DNA from: Vibrio tasmaniensis 1F-187
GTDB lineage: Bacteria > Pseudomonadota > Gammaproteobacteria > Enterobacterales > Vibrionaceae
Direction: 5' to 3'
DNA length: 64,000 bases
Assembly (NCBI RefSeq): GCF_000272405.2
Contig: NZ_AJZM02000191.1
Span: forward strand, 1 to 64,000
Shown here: one piece after another, positions 61,418 through 64,000 of the stretch
How the letters are laid out: each line of letters begins with the position of its first letter
Position numbering within the stretch: the first letter of the stretch is position 1
The notes under the pieces: model-generated
Told to the model about the DNA's origin: nothing
The model's input: only the letters and a program-made list of their open reading frames with translations
Databases searched by the model: none
Program-made: the position numbers and the translations under genes

Positions 61418-62758
61418 TCAAACAACCACGAACCCTCGCGCCTGTAATTCTTTAGCGAACTCAGACTGAGTATTTGGCTCACCGTGAATCAAATGCACCT
61501 CTTTTGGTGGAGTCGCTATGCCCTCTATAAATCGATTGAGATCCTCTTTATCGGCATGAGCAGAATAGCCAGACATGCCATGAATTTGAGCATTAACCTC
61601 AACGTCTTTGTTATCAATAGAAACCTGCATTTCGCCTTGTTGCAGCTCTCGTCCGAGCGTTCCGTGTGCTTGATAGCCCGCTAAAATCACATCCGTCCGT
61701 TTATCTGGAAGCAAAGCCGATAAGTAGTTCATGATCCTGCCGCCCTGACACATCCCAGAAGCTGCAACCACAATCGCGGGTTCACCTGTCGACTTGAGAC
61801 GGTTAACGATTTTCTTGTGCATTCTATGTCCATCAACCGTAATGCACTGCTCAAAAGCGAGTGGGTGACGTTTCAGTTCAAGACGCTGCTTTGCTTCTTG
61901 CCCCCATAACTCTTTAAAGCGTCGGTATGAACGCGTCACTTTTTGAGCCATCGGAGAATCGAGAATAATAGGAATATCGCTACTGAGTTGATGCTCAAAG
62001 ATCAGGTGTTCGATATCAAACAGCAATTCCTGAGTTCTGCCGATACTAAAAGCCGGGATTAGAATAACGCCGCCATCGAGTAACGAACGATCAATGATTG
62101 ATTTGAGGCGTTCAGAGCGTGAAGCAATATCGTCGTGCGTGCTAGTGCCGTAAGTCGACTCAATAAACAGATAGTCGGCTTGTTGTGGTGGTTTAGGATC
62201 CGGCAGCAGTGGCGTGTTACTAGGGCCCAAGTCACCTGAAAAGACCACTACCTCTTGGTTGGGTAACTTAATCTCTATATAGGCCGAACCTAAGATATGC
62301 CCTGCAGGTTGAAAACGGGCATACAGAGTATTTGGCCTATGATGATCCTTTCCGTTGTTTTGCTGTTTAGACGTGATTGGAAACCATTCCACGTAAGGCT
62401 TGGGAGCAATTAACGAATGAATCTTTTTGAGTCTCAGCTTCGACTGTTTATTGCTGAGCCCTTGCAGTTTTAAGCCATCTTCAATCATTAAAGGAGCGAG
62501 CTCTGCGGTGGCTTGCGTGCAATAAATTGGCTGGTTAAATCCACTGGCGAGTAACCAAGGTAATCGGCCAATATGATCAATGTGAGTATGAGTCAGCAGC
62601 AGAGCGTTAAGGTGGGACGTTTCAAATTCAATATCAAGAGGGCGGGTGTCTTCTCCTTGAAAAAGGCCACAATCGATGAGAACCGCTTGGCCTGAATCTC
62701 TTAATTCGTGACAAGATCCTGTAACGGTATGTTTGCCGCCATGGTGAATCACTTCCAT
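61418..62758 (-). CDS. Beta-CASP metallo-beta-lactamase-fold RNase-like hydrolase
   Basis: 446 residues. The metal site HTHIDHIGRLPWL (about 57-69) and the phrase VVFSGDLGPSNTPLL lie in the metallo-beta-lactamase part. The beta-CASP part has FIESTYGTSTHDD, PAFSIGRTQELLFDIEHL, and VVAASGMCQGGRIMNYL, and the RMMBL end has MSGYSAHADKEDL. Such enzymes, as in archaeal and bacterial CPSF-like families, cut or trim RNA. The cellular substrate is unknown. Confidence 0.9.
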   Translation of the reverse strand: MEVIHHGGKHTVTGSCHELRDSGQAVLIDCGLFQGEDTRPLDIEFETSHLNALLLTHTHIDHIGRLPWLLASGFNQPIYCTQATAELAPLMIEDGLKLQGLSNKQSKLRLKKIHSLIAPKPYVEWFPITSKQQNNGKDHHRPNTLYARFQPAGHILGSAYIEIKLPNQEVVVFSGDLGPSNTPLLPDPKPPQQADYLFIESTYGTSTHDDIASRSERLKSIIDRSLLDGGVILIPAFSIGRTQELLFDIEHLIFEHQLSSDIPIILDSPMAQKVTRSYRRFKELWGQEAKQRLELKRHPLAFEQCITVDGHRMHKKIVNRLKSTGEPAIVVAASGMCQGGRIMNYLSALLPDKRTDVILAGYQAHGTLGRELQQGEMQVSIDNKDVEVNAQIHGMSGYSAHADKEDLNRFIEGIATPPKEVHLIHGEPNTQSEFAKELQARGFVVV

Positions 62759-62935
62759 CGTTTACTCCCATTACTCTATAAAGCCATTAACGCCTGTTTT
62801 TATTGTGCGGATAAGCGCCAGCAAGTAAAACAAGAACAATGAGAGTTGCGATCGTTGAGTGTCTTTTTAAGTAACTGAGCAATGACTCTGTGGGTTCGTT
62901 GCGAGTTAGTTCTTGTTCCTTCTGTAACTACCTTG

Positions 62936-63703
62936 TTAGCGCGCGGAAGAACCGTCTGAATCCAGTTCTGGGTTTTTCTGTGCCTCTATACGAGCCACTT
63001 CGGCATCAAGCTCTGCTATTTTTTCAGCCATAATTGCGTGACAGCGATTGGCCAGCTCTCTAGCGTCGCTGATCTTGTATCCAGACACATCGATAGGTTT
63101 GAGCATCTCGGTGATCACAATGCCATTATTAACTCGGTTGAGGTCAATCTTATTGTGTGTGGTGCTGGTACACATCGGGGTGATAGGTACGCCAGCTTCA
63201 ATCGCCATTCGAAAAGCGCCCGTTTTGAATGGCAGTAGTCCACGCCCTTTACTGCGCGTTCCTTCAGGGTAAACCCAAACAGACAGATCTCGCTGGTGAA
63301 TCGCTTCCGCCACTTGCTTGATGGTATCGCGTGCTTTGGACTTGTCTTCGCGGTTAATTAAAATATTACCGGTGATCCAATACAGCAGGCCAAAGAAGGG
63401 CACGTACAACAAATCGCGTTTGCCTAAAGAAACCGTGCGAGGCCTTAACATCCCTGGGGCGGTCACAAAGTCCAACACGCTTTGGTGGTTAGATATGTAG
63501 ACGCTCTTTTCTGGTGTCGGCGCATTATCTAGGCCTCTCTGTAGGATCTTTACCCCAACGAGTTTTTGTAATTGGTTGAACCAACGGCAAAAAACGTACA
63601 CATGCTTTGGGTTTTTGGGGCTAAACAAGCAGTAACCAAAAGCACATAGAGTGGTGAAAATAATAAACACCGTCGCCAAAATAATACGAAGAACAGCAAG
63701 CAC
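62936..63703 (-). CDS. plsC: 1-acyl-sn-glycerol-3-phosphate acyltransferase
   Basis: 255 residues. N-terminal membrane segment (about 4-25), then the acyltransferase motifs NHQSVLDF (HX4D, about 72-79) and VYPEGTRSKGRGLLPFKTGAF (about 143-163), and VPITPMC. It adds the second acyl chain to make phosphatidic acid. The C-terminus is acidic and longer than needed for catalysis. No terminator was recognised after it. Confidence 0.94.
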   Translation of the reverse strand: MLAVLRIILATVFIIFTTLCAFGYCLFSPKNPKHVYVFCRWFNQLQKLVGVKILQRGLDNAPTPEKSVYISNHQSVLDFVTAPGMLRPRTVSLGKRDLLYVPFFGLLYWITGNILINREDKSKARDTIKQVAEAIHQRDLSVWVYPEGTRSKGRGLLPFKTGAFRMAIEAGVPITPMCTSTTHNKIDLNRVNNGIVITEMLKPIDVSGYKISDARELANRCHAIMAEKIAELDAEVARIEAQKNPELDSDGSSAR

Positions 63704-63900
63704 AATTCACTCCTTACTCACGACAAGATTGCAGTGATTAAATAGTTTTAGATGCTTGAAGTTTTCACTCTATTTAACCGAATTGCAACAATTAACTGTT
63801 TTAGGGGGCTGTTTTTAGATCTTTATATAAAACAAGGACTAACGATGGGTGTTTGACGCAGTTATCGAGCTTACACGTGTTCACCAGTAGGTAGGCATGT

Positions 63901-64000
63901 TCACCAATACTGTTTATTTGGATCCGACTTTTCTACCCATTCAGGATCTTGGCGTGATTCTAAATAGAGCTGTAGGCCGTTATAAGACATGAAAGCAGCA
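63901..64000 (-). CDS. C-terminal end of an unrecognised protein, cut by the window edge
   Basis: An open frame runs in from the right edge and ends at a TGA (63901-63903). Visible residues end with YLESRQDPEWVEKSDPNKQYW, a polar tail. The rest lies outside the window, so neither start nor family can be given. It could also be a short spurious frame. Confidence 0.4.
   Translation of the reverse strand, partial: AAFMSYNGLQLYLESRQDPEWVEKSDPNKQYW

Overview
This window is a 64-kb piece of chromosome from a gammaproteobacterium of the family Vibrionaceae, most probably Vibrio. The support is protein-level resemblance and gene order: a pstS / ppx-ppk / pstCAB-phoU block, cutC with a divergent ahpC-type peroxiredoxin and oxyR2-type regulator, queA-tgt-yajC-secDF, a complete isc operon, rlmN-rodZ-ispG-hisS-yfgM-bamB-der, yfgJ, xseA, guaBA, and a GH19 chitinase. 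Genes are densely packed. No rRNA, tRNA, CRISPR array, prophage or transposase was seen.

Layout. 1-9.9 kb is phosphate and polyphosphate metabolism: the 3' end of pstS, then ppk-ppx on the minus strand, then pstC-pstA-pstB-phoU on the plus strand behind tandem PhoB-box-like repeats. PstC and PstA are about twice the usual size. 9.9-15.3 kb holds a small outer-membrane protein, an unknown lipoprotein, a LysR regulator, cutC and the peroxiredoxin/oxyR divergon. 15.4-22.7 kb looks accessory: a chemoreceptor and a sucrose PTS cluster (scrK, scrA, scrB, divergent scrR). 22.7-29.2 kb has a CBS protein and the queuosine/Sec operon. 29.5-39.1 kb has suhB, trmJ, iscRSUA-hscBA-fdx-iscX, pepB and ndk. 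39.1-48.1 kb has a repeat-bearing spacer and then the rlmN-to-der block. 48.2-55.6 kb has an AlaX-like editing protein, a diguanylate cyclase, yfgJ, xseA and guaBA. 55.9-64 kb has the chitinase, a lipoprotein, an acetate transporter, an alanine/sodium symporter, a beta-CASP metallohydrolase, plsC and the 3' end of one more gene.

How the genes work together. The pst genes import phosphate, PhoU signals sufficiency, and ppk/ppx store and release it as polyphosphate. The oxyR2-type regulator and peroxiredoxin form a peroxide-response pair. The scr genes import sucrose as sucrose-6-phosphate, cleave it and phosphorylate the fructose. QueA and Tgt make queuosine in tRNA. YajC, SecD and SecF serve protein export. 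The isc genes assemble Fe-S clusters, which RlmN, IspG and IscR itself require.

No clearly new multi-gene system was found. The best leads are the enlarged Pst permeases, an unexplained structured spacer between queA and tgt, hairpins on both sides of iscA, a duplicated 37-base intergenic element after ndk, and perfect palindromes in the oxyR and scr control regions. All readings were made by eye; no database search or folding program was run.
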